The notes under the pieces: generated by a model
The model's input: the letters and a program-made list of their open reading frames with translations, nothing else
The model's database searches: none
What the model was told of the DNA's origin: nothing
DNA from: Thermithiobacillus tepidarius DSM 3134
Lineage (GTDB): Bacteria > Pseudomonadota > Gammaproteobacteria > Acidithiobacillales > Thermithiobacillaceae
DNA: 64,000 bases
Direction of reading: 5' to 3'
NCBI RefSeq assembly: GCF_000423825.1
Contig: NZ_AUIS01000006.1
Location: forward strand, 62,001 to 126,000
Made by a program: the position numbers and the translations under genes
Shown: positions 7,700-16,288 of the stretch, piece after piece
How the letters are laid out: each line of letters starts with the position of its first letter
How positions within the stretch are numbered: position 1 is the first letter of the stretch

Positions 7700-8311
7700 T
7701 CAGCCATCCCCTTCCCGACCGCGGAGGGGCTCGATCGTGACCTCCTCGCGCCGCAACGTGACCCGCTGGGCATGCTGCTGCTGATGCCGGCACTTGGTGA
7801 TGCGCAGCTCCTCGCGCAACATGATGCGCTTTTCCACCACCAGCACTTCTTCCAAGAGCGGGATCACCAGGGTATCGCCTTCCTGGCGCGGTGCCGGCGC
7901 ACTGTCCACGATGCGGTTGACGGCCACGTGTTCGATTTGGACGTCCTCCCGCAGGATCGGTTCCTCCACCTCCGCCTCGCGTTCGTGCACCGTCTTGTGC
8001 ACGCGCACGCCGCCATTGGCCCGGGTCCGCTTGTGGATGCGCAACTGTTCCTCGATCACGGGCAGCACGCTGGCTTCGCCGTCGGCGGCAGTTTCGGCTT
8101 TGGCCGGGGACTGCAGTTCGGCGAAGCCGAAGGGTACGGCGTAGTTGCCGTCGTCCCGCAGAATCAGCGCATCGGCCGGCACCAGTATCCGCTGGCCGCT
8201 CTCCAGCTTGACCAGGAGCGCCGCCCGGGTGGCGCCCAGGGCCTGCGGCTCCGAGTCCACCGTGCCGCGCCGGCCATGCTTGTCTATGACCAGGATTCCC
8301 GCTGGCTCCAT
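7700..8311 (-). CDS. DUF2382 domain protein
   Basis: A 203-residue protein. The N-terminus (about 1-70) is a PRC-barrel-like beta region (GQRILVPADALILRDDGNYAV). A DUF2382 domain follows: VLPVIEEQLRIHKRTRANGG (about 80-99) and then LREDVQIEHVAVNRIV, with a second copy of the VIPLLEEVLVVEKR strand pattern at about 148-165. Start chosen at MEPAGIL because GGAG stands six bases upstream; two upstream in-frame ATGs lack signals. It lies upstream of, and in line with, the YflT/DUF2382 gene, so the two may be co-expressed in stress. Unknown molecular role. Confidence 0.75.
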   Translation of the reverse strand: MEPAGILVIDKHGRRGTVDSEPQALGATRAALLVKLESGQRILVPADALILRDDGNYAVPFGFAELQSPAKAETAADGEASVLPVIEEQLRIHKRTRANGGVRVHKTVHEREAEVEEPILREDVQIEHVAVNRIVDSAPAPRQEGDTLVIPLLEEVLVVEKRIMLREELRITKCRHQQQHAQRVTLRREEVTIEPLRGREGDG

Positions 8312-8475
8312 GGAGTACTCCATTTGGCTGGAATTGCAGCAGCGCGCTGCGTGTGGAAGCATCGATCTGAGGAGGTCATGTCCATTTCGAGCCCATGGCA
8401 TGCCCGGAGTTCCATCCGGAGTTGATGGATGGCCGGGAGCGGCAAGCTTGGAACTTAAGATGGATAGCGGTATTC

Positions 8476-8507
8476 CGGACTTGGGATAAGATGAATTTTA
8501 AAGTCCG
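8476..8507. promoter_or_regulatory. Inverted repeat in a divergent promoter region
   Basis: CGGACTT and AAGTCCG, perfect 7-bp arms 18 bases apart, in the AT-richer gap between the DUF2382 gene (leftward) and the small gene at 8531 (rightward). Candidate operator or promoter-overlapping element. Confidence 0.3.
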
Positions 8508-8530
8508 TAAAAACCCTTGAGGGGGAAGTG

Positions 8531-8749
8531 ATGCGAAAATCCTTGAAGCGGCTCTTTTGCAGTCACGACTGGGCGCAGTCGCACGTCCCCGATCTCCGCT
8601 ACCGGCTCGGCGACTCCCGCTACGTATGCATCAAGTGCGGCAAGGAACGCGGCTTCGACCGCTTTCACCACGCCCTCACCCCGCCACTCCGGCCCGCTGC
8701 GGCCGCCGGCCGGCAGCCCCGGAGCAGGCGCGGCCTGCTCCACTCCTGA
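8531..8749 (+). CDS. Small hypothetical protein with CxxC
   Basis: A 72-residue protein I do not recognise by name. The N-terminus is basic (MRKSLKRLFCSHDW). A conserved-looking block YRLGDSRYVCIKCGKERGF (about 24-42) holds the CxxC, and with Cys and His at 11-13 it could form a small metal site. The C-terminal 20 residues are low complexity and Arg-rich. ATG preferred over the adjacent GTG; GGGGGAAG precedes it. Codon use resembles the neighbours. It could be a small zinc-binding cytosolic protein. Confidence 0.55.
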   Translation: MRKSLKRLFCSHDWAQSHVPDLRYRLGDSRYVCIKCGKERGFDRFHHALTPPLRPAAAAGRQPRSRRGLLHS

Positions 8750-8892
8750 AGGCCCGGCGCGGGCGAGTCCGCTTTCAGCCAGGCGAAGCACGGCATGGGC
8801 CGTCGCTTTGCCGGTGACTATTGGCATGGCCCGGCAAGGCGCGGCGCCCTCGCTGCCCGGCCGGAACCGGCTTGCCCAAGACGGGGTGCGCG

Positions 8893-9150
8893 ATGAAATA
8901 CTTCGTCGTTTACAGGTGGAAGTACGAAGGCCGCGATTACGACAGCAACTGGTACATCGTCAACGACGTGCTCGACCGCCATCCGGTGGACGAGCTCATT
9001 CGCCTGAACGCGGAGCACTGCCAGGGCTACAAGTATCAGCTGCTGTTCTGGAGCGAGATTCCGGACGACGTCACGAACGGGCCAGACGCTACATCGACGA
9101 GCACGGGGAGCTCAGCGGTTAGCTGCTTCCATGCAAGCGTGGCACCATGA
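8893..9150 (+). CDS. Small hypothetical protein with probable 3' frameshift
   Basis: As written this frame encodes 85 residues from MKYFVVYRWKYEGRDYDSN to a low-complexity tail (TSTSTGSSAVSC). The tail looks wrong. From 9075 the next frame continues in protein-like fashion as ERARRYIDEHGELSG and stops at 9122. Restoring one base at about 9073 would give DV-x-ERARRYIDEHGELSG. So a one-base deletion, or a sequencing error, near 9072-9075 is likely and the true product is about 76 residues. No domain recognised. The block WYIVNDVLDRHPVDELIRLN is acidic and probably helical. Function unknown. Confidence 0.6.
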   Translation: MKYFVVYRWKYEGRDYDSNWYIVNDVLDRHPVDELIRLNAEHCQGYKYQLLFWSEIPDDVTNGPDATSTSTGSSAVSCFHASVAP

Positions 9151-9194
9151 TGCCTCGACGGCAGCCAAGCACCGCCAAGGTGGCGGTTCTGTTT

Positions 9195-9320
9195 ATCGCG
9201 AGCCAGCTCGCTCCTACAGCCGGACGCGGCGTTTTGGACTGAGGGCAAGGCACACGCCACCGGTACCATTTCTGCACCCGGATGCGGCATTTGGGCTGTA
9301 GGAGCGAGCTGGCTCGCGAT
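9195..9320. repeat. Inverted pair of REP elements (BIME-like)
   Basis: Two exact copies of a 24-base palindromic unit (TGTAGGAGCGAGCTGGCTCG plus CGAT), minus orientation at 9195-9218 and plus at 9297-9320. Between them are two imperfect repeats starting GGACGCGGC and GGATGCGGC. They lie between convergent genes, the usual REP location. Confidence 0.85.
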
Positions 9321-9382
9321 TGAAGACCTTGCCTGCGGCCCACGACCATGGCCAACGCGCGGCAAGCCCCGCCACGGGCCGC

Positions 9383-9715
9383 TCAGTTCTCCGCCCCGTA
9401 GACCACCTCGATGCGGGCCAAATAATCTTCGAGCTCGTCCAGGCAGTCCGCCACGCTGGGCGCATCCTGCGCCTGCGCCGCTTTTTCCAGGCGGGCGCCG
9501 ATCCCGCTGATGGCGCTGAAGCCGTAGCCCTGCCCCGTGCCCTTCATGCGGTGCGCCAGCAGGGCAACGGCTTCGAAGTCCGCGCGCGCCAAGGCCGCGC
9601 GCATGGCCGGCAGGTCGCGGCGGCGGTTGTCCAGGTAGGCAGGCACGATGGGGGCCAAGGCCTCGTCCACCTGCACCACGATGGGCGCGCCGGGCTGCTC
9701 AGGAGAGGGTGTCAA
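9383..9715 (-). CDS. Histidine phosphotransfer (Hpt) protein
   Basis: A 110-residue Hpt domain. The phospho-accepting His lies in LLAHRMKGTGQGYGF, the standard HxxKGxxxxxG signature, followed by helices LEKAAQAQDAPSVADCLDEL. It would relay phosphate between a hybrid or free histidine kinase and the receivers around it. Start set at a TTG preceded by GGAGCAAGG; the frame begins inside the last codons of the upstream RR-GGDEF gene (17-bp overlap), implying coupling. An internal GTG is the alternative. No hybrid kinase lies nearby, so its donor is unclear. Confidence 0.78.
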   Translation of the reverse strand: MTPSPEQPGAPIVVQVDEALAPIVPAYLDNRRRDLPAMRAALARADFEAVALLAHRMKGTGQGYGFSAISGIGARLEKAAQAQDAPSVADCLDELEDYLARIEVVYGAEN

Positions 9716-10721
9716 CCTTGCTCCGTTGCCGGCGGGCCGGTGAGCGCGCCACCTCCACCCGGTTGCGCCCCAGCGCCTTGGCCCGGTACAGCGCCTCGTC
9801 GGCGGCGGCGATGAGCGATTCCGGGCGCCGATGGCCGTTGGGCGTGGCGGTGGCGACGCCCAGGCTGATGGTGACGATGCGGCCGGCGGCCGAGTGCTGG
9901 TGGGGAATGCCCAGCCGCTCGATTTGCGTGCGCAGCGTTTCCGCGACGACGGCGGCGCCCTGGGCGTTGGTGTCCGACAGGATGACGGCGAACTCCTCGC
10001 CGCCGTAGCGGGCCACCAGATCGCCGGGGCGGGACAAGGAGGCGACCAGGGTCTGCGCCACCTGCTGCAGGCAGGCGTCGCCCGCCTGGTGGCCATAGAC
10101 GTCGTTGAAGGTCTTGAAGTAGTCGATGTCGATCAGAATGAAGGACAGCGGCAGATGGTCCCGCACCGCCCGGCGCCATTCGCTGCGGAAGGTCTCGTCG
10201 AAATGGCGGCGGTTGGCAATGCCGGTCAGGCCGTCCTGGCAGGACAGGCGTTGCAACGCCTCGTTGGCGGCTTTCAGCTGCAGCGAGACATCCAGCAGCT
10301 CCCGCTCCCGCGCCTTGCGCCAGTCGCGCTCCTGCTTCAATGCCAGCGCCGAACGCAGCCGCGCCAGCAGTTCCACCTTGTTGAAGGGCTTGGTGATGTA
10401 GTCCGTCGCGCCGGCGGCGAAAGCGGCCTCCAGATCCCGGGACTCGGTGCGGGCCGTGACCATGATCACCGGCACGTCGCGGAATCGCTCATGGCCCTTG
10501 ATGCGGCGGCAGGCCTCGATGCCGTCCATCTCGGGCATGATGATGTCCATCAGAATGACGTCCACATCCATCCCGCCGCTGCCGCCATCCGTCAGGCCCA
10601 GCAGCTGCAGCGCCTCCCCGGCCGAAGCGGCCACGCTCACGTCGCCGTAGCCCGCCGCCCGCAGGATGTGCTGCAGCAGGAGCAGGCTGTCGGCATCGTC
10701 ATCAACAATCAGGATCCGCAT
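9699..10721 (-). CDS. Response regulator-diguanylate cyclase (REC-GGDEF)
   Basis: A 340-residue PleD-like output protein that makes cyclic di-GMP. The receiver domain (1-125) has the acidic pocket DDD (7-9), phospho-Asp59 in ILMDIIMPEMDG and Lys in ITKPFN. A short helix (about 130-165) leads to GGDEF (about 170-330) with DGLTGIANRR and a GGEEF active site (ARYGGEEFAV), compatible with catalysis. Start set at ATG of MRILIV with a G-rich RBS; an upstream GTG adds two residues. It is downstream of the RR-PAS-GGDEF-EAL gene in the same direction and overlaps the hpt gene. Confidence 0.9.
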   Translation of the reverse strand: MRILIVDDDADSLLLLQHILRAAGYGDVSVAASAGEALQLLGLTDGGSGGMDVDVILMDIIMPEMDGIEACRRIKGHERFRDVPVIMVTARTESRDLEAAFAAGATDYITKPFNKVELLARLRSALALKQERDWRKARERELLDVSLQLKAANEALQRLSCQDGLTGIANRRHFDETFRSEWRRAVRDHLPLSFILIDIDYFKTFNDVYGHQAGDACLQQVAQTLVASLSRPGDLVARYGGEEFAVILSDTNAQGAAVVAETLRTQIERLGIPHQHSAAGRIVTISLGVATATPNGHRRPESLIAAADEALYRAKALGRNRVEVARSPARRQRSKVDTLS

Positions 10722-10842
10722 TTCCACCCGTCTCTGGCTTTATCGTTGTCATGTAGATAGTCCAATATCGTCAAAATGCCGACACTTGGACGACAGGACT
10801 GCAGAGGAGCAGCGCTCGAGGCGGCACGCAGGCCGGGCCTGC

Positions 10843-12975
10843 TCAGCCGTAGGACACGCCTTTCGTCAGCAGGCCGTCCCAGCGTTCTTCTTTTTTCTTG
10901 TGCAGGAGCTTGCCGAATTCTTCCGCCGTCAAGGGCTTGCTGAACAGGTTGCCCTGCACCTTGTCGCAGCGCTGGGCCCGCAGGAAGGTCAACTGCTCTT
11001 CCGTCTGCACGCCCTCGGCGATCACCTTCAGCTTCAGGCTGTGCGCCAGGGTGATCACGGCGGTCACGATGGCGGCATCGTCGGCGTCGGTATTGATGTG
11101 GTGCACGAAGGACTGGTCGATCTTGAGCATGTCCAGCGGGAAGCGCTTGAGGTAGCTCAGGGAGGAGTAGCCGGTACCGAAGTCGTCGATGGACAGCTGC
11201 ACGCCCATGGCCTTGAGGTCGCGCAGGGTGGTGATGGTCGCCTCCACGTTCTCCGCCACAATGCTCTCGGTCAGTTCCAGCTCCAGGTACTGGGGATCGA
11301 GCCCGGTGTCCTCCAGCACATGCGCCACGGTGTCGATGAGCGGCGTGTGCTTGAACTGACGCGCGGACAGATTGACCGCCACCCGCAGCGGCGGCATGCC
11401 GGCGAGCTGCCAAGCCTTGTTCTGCGCGCAGGCGGTGCGCAGCACCCATTCGCCCAGGGCACCGATGAGCCCGGTCTCCTCGGCCAGGGAGATGAACTGC
11501 AGGGGCGAGATCAGCCCCAGCTCGGGATGCTGCCAGCGCACCAACGCCTCCATGCCGAAGATCTCGCCGCTGTCCAGGTCCACCTGGGGCTGGTAGTGCA
11601 CCAGCAGCTCCTCCTGATCCAGCGCCTTGCGCAGCATGTTGCCCAGGGCCAGGCGCTCGAAGGACAGGGAATTCATCTCCGCGGCATAGAGCTGGAAGTT
11701 GTTGCGCCCCTGGTCCTTGGCCCGGTACATGGCGGTATCGGCGTTCTTCAGCAGGGTCTCGGGTTCCTCGCCGTCGGTGGGATAGAAGGCGATGCCGATG
11801 CTGGTGGAGGTGTAGAGCTCATAGCCGTCGATGTAGAAAGGCGGCTTCAGGGCATCGATCAGCTTTTGGGCGATCTTGGCGGCGTCCTCCACATGGGTGA
11901 CTTCGGGCAGGATCAGGGTGAACTCGTCGCCGCCCATGCGGGCGACGGTGTCCTCCTCGCGCACGCACTTGGTCAGCCGGTAGGCCACCGCCTGCAGCAG
12001 CTGGTCGCCCACGCTGTGGCCGAGGGTGTCGTTGATGGTCTTGAAGCGGTCCAGGTCGAGGAAGATCACCGACAGCATCTGCTGATGGCGGTGGGCGTAG
12101 GCCAGGGCTTGTTCCAGGCGGTCCTTGAACAGCACGCGGTTGGGCAGGCCGGTGAGGGCGTCGTGGTAGGCCTGGTGCCAGATGATCTCCTCGGCCCGCT
12201 TGCGTTCGGTGATGTCGCGGGCGATGGACAGGACCACCCGGGACCCGCCCAGGGGAAAGACGTGGGCGCTGATCTCCACGGGAATGCGCATGCCGCCCTT
12301 GCTGGTCAGGGTCATCTCGAAGGTGGTGTGGCCCTGGCGCAGCAGCTCGCGCATCACCCCCATCATCTTCTGGGCGCTTTCCTCGTCCACCACGTCGCAG
12401 GGCTGCTTGCCCAGCAGCTCCTCGCGGCCGTAGCCCATGCGCTGGCAGGCGACGTCGTTGACTTCCAGGAAGTTGCTCAGGCTGCCGTCCTCGCCGACGG
12501 CGTTCAGGAAAATGGCGTCGTAGGCGTTGTTGAACAGCAAGCGGTACTTTTCCTCGCGCTCGCGCAAGGCTTCTTCCGCCTGCCGGCGCGCGCGCCGCTC
12601 CTCCGCTTCGCGCAACTCCCGCTCGATGGCGGGCACCAGCCTGGCCAGGTTGTCCTTTTTGAGATAGTCGTGGGCGCCGGCCTTCATGGCCGCCACCGCG
12701 AGGTCCTCGCCGATGGTGCCGGAAACGATGAGGAAGGGCAGATCCTGTCCGCTCGCCTTGAGCAACTCCAGCGCGGCGATGGCGCTGAATCGCGGCAGGT
12801 TGAAGTCGGTGATGATGACGTCCCACTCCCGCCGGGCGAGGGCGTCGCGCATGGCTTCCATCGTGTCCACCCGCTCGGCGTCCGGCACATAGCCGCCGCG
12901 GCGCAGCTCCCGCAGGATCAGCGCCGTGTCGTCCTCGGAATCCTCGACTACCAGGACGCGCAGCGGTTTGCTCAT
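10843..12975 (-). CDS. Response regulator with PAS, GGDEF and EAL domains
   Basis: A 710-residue dual cyclic-di-GMP enzyme. Order: receiver (1-125, phospho-Asp in DVIITDFNLPRFS, Lys in YLKKDN); a coiled linker rich in Arg/Glu; PAS (about 145-265); GGDEF (about 275-440, ARMGGDEF intact); EAL (about 450-700) with GMEALVRW, DDFGTGYSS and EGVQTEEQ, compatible with phosphodiesterase activity. The late motif is QGNLFSKP, where QGYLFSKP is usual. It starts one base after the upstream receiver gene ends, with its RBS inside that gene, so it is translated from the same message. Which activity dominates cannot be told from sequence. Confidence 0.92.
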   Translation of the reverse strand: MSKPLRVLVVEDSEDDTALILRELRRGGYVPDAERVDTMEAMRDALARREWDVIITDFNLPRFSAIAALELLKASGQDLPFLIVSGTIGEDLAVAAMKAGAHDYLKKDNLARLVPAIERELREAEERRARRQAEEALREREEKYRLLFNNAYDAIFLNAVGEDGSLSNFLEVNDVACQRMGYGREELLGKQPCDVVDEESAQKMMGVMRELLRQGHTTFEMTLTSKGGMRIPVEISAHVFPLGGSRVVLSIARDITERKRAEEIIWHQAYHDALTGLPNRVLFKDRLEQALAYAHRHQQMLSVIFLDLDRFKTINDTLGHSVGDQLLQAVAYRLTKCVREEDTVARMGGDEFTLILPEVTHVEDAAKIAQKLIDALKPPFYIDGYELYTSTSIGIAFYPTDGEEPETLLKNADTAMYRAKDQGRNNFQLYAAEMNSLSFERLALGNMLRKALDQEELLVHYQPQVDLDSGEIFGMEALVRWQHPELGLISPLQFISLAEETGLIGALGEWVLRTACAQNKAWQLAGMPPLRVAVNLSARQFKHTPLIDTVAHVLEDTGLDPQYLELELTESIVAENVEATITTLRDLKAMGVQLSIDDFGTGYSSLSYLKRFPLDMLKIDQSFVHHINTDADDAAIVTAVITLAHSLKLKVIAEGVQTEEQLTFLRAQRCDKVQGNLFSKPLTAEEFGKLLHKKKEERWDGLLTKGVSYG

Positions 12976-12976
12976 C

Positions 12977-13423
12977 TCATGCTCCCAGACGCGGGCACGG
13001 CTCGTTGAGGACGAGCCAGTAGAGGCCGAGTTGGCGGACGGCTTCCATGAATTGGGCGAAGTCCACCGGCTTGCGGATGTAGCTGTTGGCGCCCAGGCTG
13101 TAGCTCTCGATCAGATCCCGCTCCTCGTTGGAGGTGGTCAGCACCACCACCGGCAGCAGCCGCGTGCGCTCATGGGCGCGCAGCCGCTTGAGCACCTCCA
13201 GCCCGGTCATCTTCGGCAGCTTCAGATCCAAAAGCACCACCTGCGGCAGCAACCCGTTCTCCTGCCCGGCATAGGCCCCCGTCCCAAACAAATAGTCCAG
13301 CGCCTCCACCCCGTCCCGCACCACGTCCACGGTGTTGGCCAGATTGCTCTTCTTCAGCGCCCGCAACGTCAGCGCCTCGTCATCCGGATTGTCTTCCACC
13401 AATAAGATCAGCTTGTTCTGCAT
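12977..13423 (-). CDS. Single-domain response regulator (Rcp1-like)
   Basis: A 148-residue stand-alone receiver of the type often paired with bacteriophytochrome-like kinases. LLVEDNPDDEALTLRAL opens the fold, phospho-Asp is in VVLLDLKLPKMTG, Thr in VLTTSNEERD and Lys in IRKPVDF. The YLFGTGAY insertion after beta-2 is typical of Rcp1-like proteins. Start MQNKLIL chosen because GGAG precedes it; an upstream in-frame start adds eight residues. First gene of the leftward c-di-GMP operon (13423-9383). A plausible kinase partner is the multi-PAS kinase at 16650-18911. Confidence 0.9.
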   Translation of the reverse strand: MQNKLILLVEDNPDDEALTLRALKKSNLANTVDVVRDGVEALDYLFGTGAYAGQENGLLPQVVLLDLKLPKMTGLEVLKRLRAHERTRLLPVVVLTTSNEERDLIESYSLGANSYIRKPVDFAQFMEAVRQLGLYWLVLNEPCPRLGA

Positions 13424-13783
13424 AGGCTCCGGTACCGCACGTCGCAAAGTAGGTTGTGCATCGCATGAGTCTCACGCGCAACACGCCAAGGCCGGAAGGC
13501 CGCGTGCGGCGGGTGGGTTGTCGTTATCATCTCACAATCTTGCCTTTGCGGGGACAGGATTTCAACGACAAATCCGTCCCGCCCCGGCCACGGCCGGCAC
13601 GCCGCCGCTCCCCGCACATGCCGCATGGATGCGGCGCACGGGCCACGCTCGGCCGACAAGCCAGCGGCACGCGGTTGCGACCTTAGGCCTATGCGCTTTG
13701 ATCCGCACACCACTTATGCTACTAAGCACAAGAAAATCTGGACCTTAGCGTCATGCTGCGCTGTCTGCACGGGGTGGGTTGCC
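13424..13783. other. Divergent noncoding region between receiver and HD-GYP genes
   Basis: About 360 bases. Its right part has a plausible rightward promoter: TTGATC near 13698, 16 bases, then TACTAA. A leftward promoter for the receiver operon is not obvious. No RNA gene, riboswitch fold or repeat recognised; short frames here do not look protein-coding. Confidence 0.4.
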
Positions 13784-14902
13784 ATGGAAACTATCCGCGT
13801 AAAGCCCGGCGAGATCGGGGTCGGTTGCGTGCTGCCGTGGTCCGCCTACGACCAGCATGGACGATTGCTCCTCCCGAAAGGGGCCATTGTGGCCAGCGAG
13901 AGCCAACTGCGCGGGTTGTTGAGCCGCGGGCTTTATCGGGCGGAACGCGGGCAGCCGTCCGCCTCGCCGGCGCTCCCGCACAAGAAGGCGGATCCCTTCC
14001 AGCGACTGGGGGATTTGTGCCGCAGCCTGCAGCAGCAGTTCCGCGACATCGGTGCCGGCGTGCGCGGCACCGGGCCGGCCGGCGTCCTGTCCCTCGGCGA
14101 GGAAATCCAGCACCTGTGCGCGGAAGACGCCGACGCGGTTTTGGGTGCGGTGCATCTTTGCCATGAACACCCCTATGTCGTGATCCACCCCATCCATGTG
14201 GCCCTGCTGTGCGAGTTGGTCGCCACGCGCCTCGGGTACTCCGCCGAAGACCGGCGCACCATCCTGGCGGCGGCCCTGACGGCCAACGTGGCCATGTTGG
14301 AGTTGCAGGCGCTGCTTTCCACGCAGAAGGTTCCGCTCGACGGGTCCCAGCGCCGCCAGATCCGGGATCATCCCGCCCTCGGCGTGGCCATGCTCCAGAT
14401 GGCCGGCATCGATGACGCACACTGGCTGCGCATCGTCGCCCAGCATCATGAGAAAATCGACGGCAGCGGCTACCCGCAAGGATTGCGCGGACAGGAGCTT
14501 GCGGAGGAGGCGCGCATCGTGAACCTGGCCGACACCTACTCGGCCATGGTCTCGCCGCGGGCCATCCGAGGTCCGAAGCCAGCCCGGGACGCGCTGCGGG
14601 AAATCTTCCTGTTGCGGGGCAAGGAGATCGATGAGCAGCTTGCGCTGATTTTCATCAAGGAAATCGGGGTTTTCCCGCCGGGCGCCATGGTGCGGCTGCG
14701 GAACGGGGAAACGGCGATCGTCGTGCGCCGCGGCCGCGAGTCCACGGCGCCGATCGCCTACAGCGTACTCGGACCGCAGGGTGAATGGTATGCCCGGCCT
14801 GGCCGCCGGGACTGCAGCCTGGACCGCTACACGATCGAGGAGATGCAGCTCACCGACAACCTGCTCCCCATCGATGTGCATGCCTTGTGGGGCTACGACT
14901 AG
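13784..14902 (+). CDS. HD-GYP family protein lacking the HD dyad
   Basis: A 372-residue protein of the HD-GYP superfamily, whose active members hydrolyse cyclic di-GMP at a two- or three-metal centre. The GYP motif is intact (QHHEKIDGSGYPQGL), as are upstream HPIHVALL, IRDHPALG and the later NLADTYSAM. The HD pair itself is missing: where HDIGK is expected the sequence reads AALTANVAMLELQ. Hydrolysis is therefore doubtful, and the protein may only bind c-di-GMP or serve as an adaptor. N-terminal 130 residues precede the domain, and a C-terminal beta-rich extension (about 290-372) resembles that of related HD-GYP proteins. Start at METIRVKPGE with GGTGGG upstream. Confidence 0.82.
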   Translation: METIRVKPGEIGVGCVLPWSAYDQHGRLLLPKGAIVASESQLRGLLSRGLYRAERGQPSASPALPHKKADPFQRLGDLCRSLQQQFRDIGAGVRGTGPAGVLSLGEEIQHLCAEDADAVLGAVHLCHEHPYVVIHPIHVALLCELVATRLGYSAEDRRTILAAALTANVAMLELQALLSTQKVPLDGSQRRQIRDHPALGVAMLQMAGIDDAHWLRIVAQHHEKIDGSGYPQGLRGQELAEEARIVNLADTYSAMVSPRAIRGPKPARDALREIFLLRGKEIDEQLALIFIKEIGVFPPGAMVRLRNGETAIVVRRGRESTAPIAYSVLGPQGEWYARPGRRDCSLDRYTIEEMQLTDNLLPIDVHALWGYD

Positions 14903-14995
14903 CGGCTGCTTGGCGACGCACACGAGCGGCTTTCCCGCCAGCGGACGGCTACGCAAAGGCGACCGTTCTCCGCGCAACGCCAGGAGGTGAAGACC

Positions 14996-16132
14996 ATGCG
15001 CCAAGACCGTGCCGCCCGATGGGGTCGTCCAGGCTATGCGCTGCTGGGACTCCTCTGCCTAGCGCCCATGGCCGCCGCGCAGGAAACGCCGCGGCTCGGC
15101 CTGGAGGCCGTGGCGACCCGGGGCCTGCAGAGTCCGGTCTACGTCACCCACGCCGGTGACGGCAGCGGCCGCCTCTTCATCCTGGAGCAGCCCGGCCGCA
15201 TCCGCATCGTGCAGCAGGGCCGCCTGCTGCCCACGCCTTTCCTGGACATCACCAAGCAGGTACGCGCCGGCGGCGAGCAAGGGCTGCTGGGCCTGGCCTT
15301 CCATCCCAAGTACCGGCAGAACGGCCGCTACTTCATCAACTACACCCGCGCACCCGACGGCGCCACCGTCGTGGCCGAGTACCGGGTTTCGGACGAGGCG
15401 AACGTTTCCGCCACCGAAGAACGCCGGCTGCTCGTCGTCCCGCAACCCTACCCCAACCACAACGGCGGCATGATCGAGTTCGGCCCGGACGGCTTTCTAT
15501 ACATCGCCCTGGGTGACGGCGGGGCCGGCGGCGATCCCGGCAACCGTGCCCAGAACCGGCGGGAGTTGCTGGGCAAGCTCCTGCGCATCGACGTGGATCG
15601 CGGCAAGCCCTACGGCATTCCGGCGGACAATCCGTTCGCCCGGGGCGGCGGGCGCGCGGAGATCTTTGCGTATGGTCTGCGCAATCCTTGGCGCTTCTCC
15701 TTCGATCGCAAGACCGGCCAGCTCTGGGCCGCCGACGTCGGGCAGGACGCCTGGGAAGAGATCGACGTCATAAAGCGCGGGGGCAACTATGGTTGGCGCA
15801 TCATGGAAGGGAAGCACTGCTTCCCGCCCAGGCGCGGCTGCTCCCAGGCCGGCTTGCAACTGCCGGTGGCCGAATATGGACACGAAAAAGGCCGCTGCTC
15901 CATCACAGGCGGCTACGTCTACCGCGGCAGCCGAGTGCCGGCCCTGACGGGCATCTACCTGTACGCGGATTATTGCAGCGGCGAGATTTTCGGCCTGCGC
16001 GACGGCCGGCAGCGGGTGCTGCTGCCGACCAAGCTCAGGATCACCTCCTTCGGCCAGGACGAGCAAGGCGAGGTGTACGTGGTTGGGCACGAAGGTACGG
16101 TGCATCGCCTGAGCGGCGGCGCAAGCCGCTAG
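14996..16132 (+). CDS. PQQ-dependent sugar dehydrogenase-like protein, secreted
   Basis: A 378-residue protein of the glucose/sorbosone dehydrogenase (YliI/Asd-like six-bladed propeller) family. The N-terminus is a signal peptide (YALLGLLCLAPMAAAQ). Family blocks: GSGRLFILEQPGRIRI, GEQGLLGLAFHP, NHNGGMIEFGPDGFLYIALG, GYGLRNPWRFSFD-like FAYGLRNPWRFSFD, and VGQDAWEEID. The GDGG segment after LYIALG is expected near the metal site. Predicted periplasmic aldose oxidation with soluble PQQ; the substrate is unknown and no PQQ genes are in view. Start at ATG with AGGAGG eight bases upstream, rather than an earlier GTG. Confidence 0.88.
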   Translation: MRQDRAARWGRPGYALLGLLCLAPMAAAQETPRLGLEAVATRGLQSPVYVTHAGDGSGRLFILEQPGRIRIVQQGRLLPTPFLDITKQVRAGGEQGLLGLAFHPKYRQNGRYFINYTRAPDGATVVAEYRVSDEANVSATEERRLLVVPQPYPNHNGGMIEFGPDGFLYIALGDGGAGGDPGNRAQNRRELLGKLLRIDVDRGKPYGIPADNPFARGGGRAEIFAYGLRNPWRFSFDRKTGQLWAADVGQDAWEEIDVIKRGGNYGWRIMEGKHCFPPRRGCSQAGLQLPVAEYGHEKGRCSITGGYVYRGSRVPALTGIYLYADYCSGEIFGLRDGRQRVLLPTKLRITSFGQDEQGEVYVVGHEGTVHRLSGGASR

Positions 16133-16288
16133 ACCAGGCGCATGCTGCCGCGCAACGGTCAGGGCGCCCAGCGCTAAGCAGCAGGCGCTGCAGCACCCGT
16201 ACCGCGCGCAGCCAGGCAGGCGCACGCTGCACCACGGTCCGGGCTACGGCCCGGCTACCCGCCGCCATCGCGATAGCGAGGTAAGCTC

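Noticed and set aside
8505-8522. Terminator before the small gene at 8531 (AAAAACCCTTGAGGGGG).
   Set aside because: The stem is only about four bases and the T-run is missing on the plus strand. It overlaps the RBS of the small gene.
10666-13008. Very long plus-strand open frame opposite the GGDEF-EAL gene, and similar long frames at 39906-42011 and 56351-58258.
   Set aside because: Antisense shadows: their residues are low complexity (His/Gln/Leu/Gly rich) and real domains with all motifs lie on the other strand.
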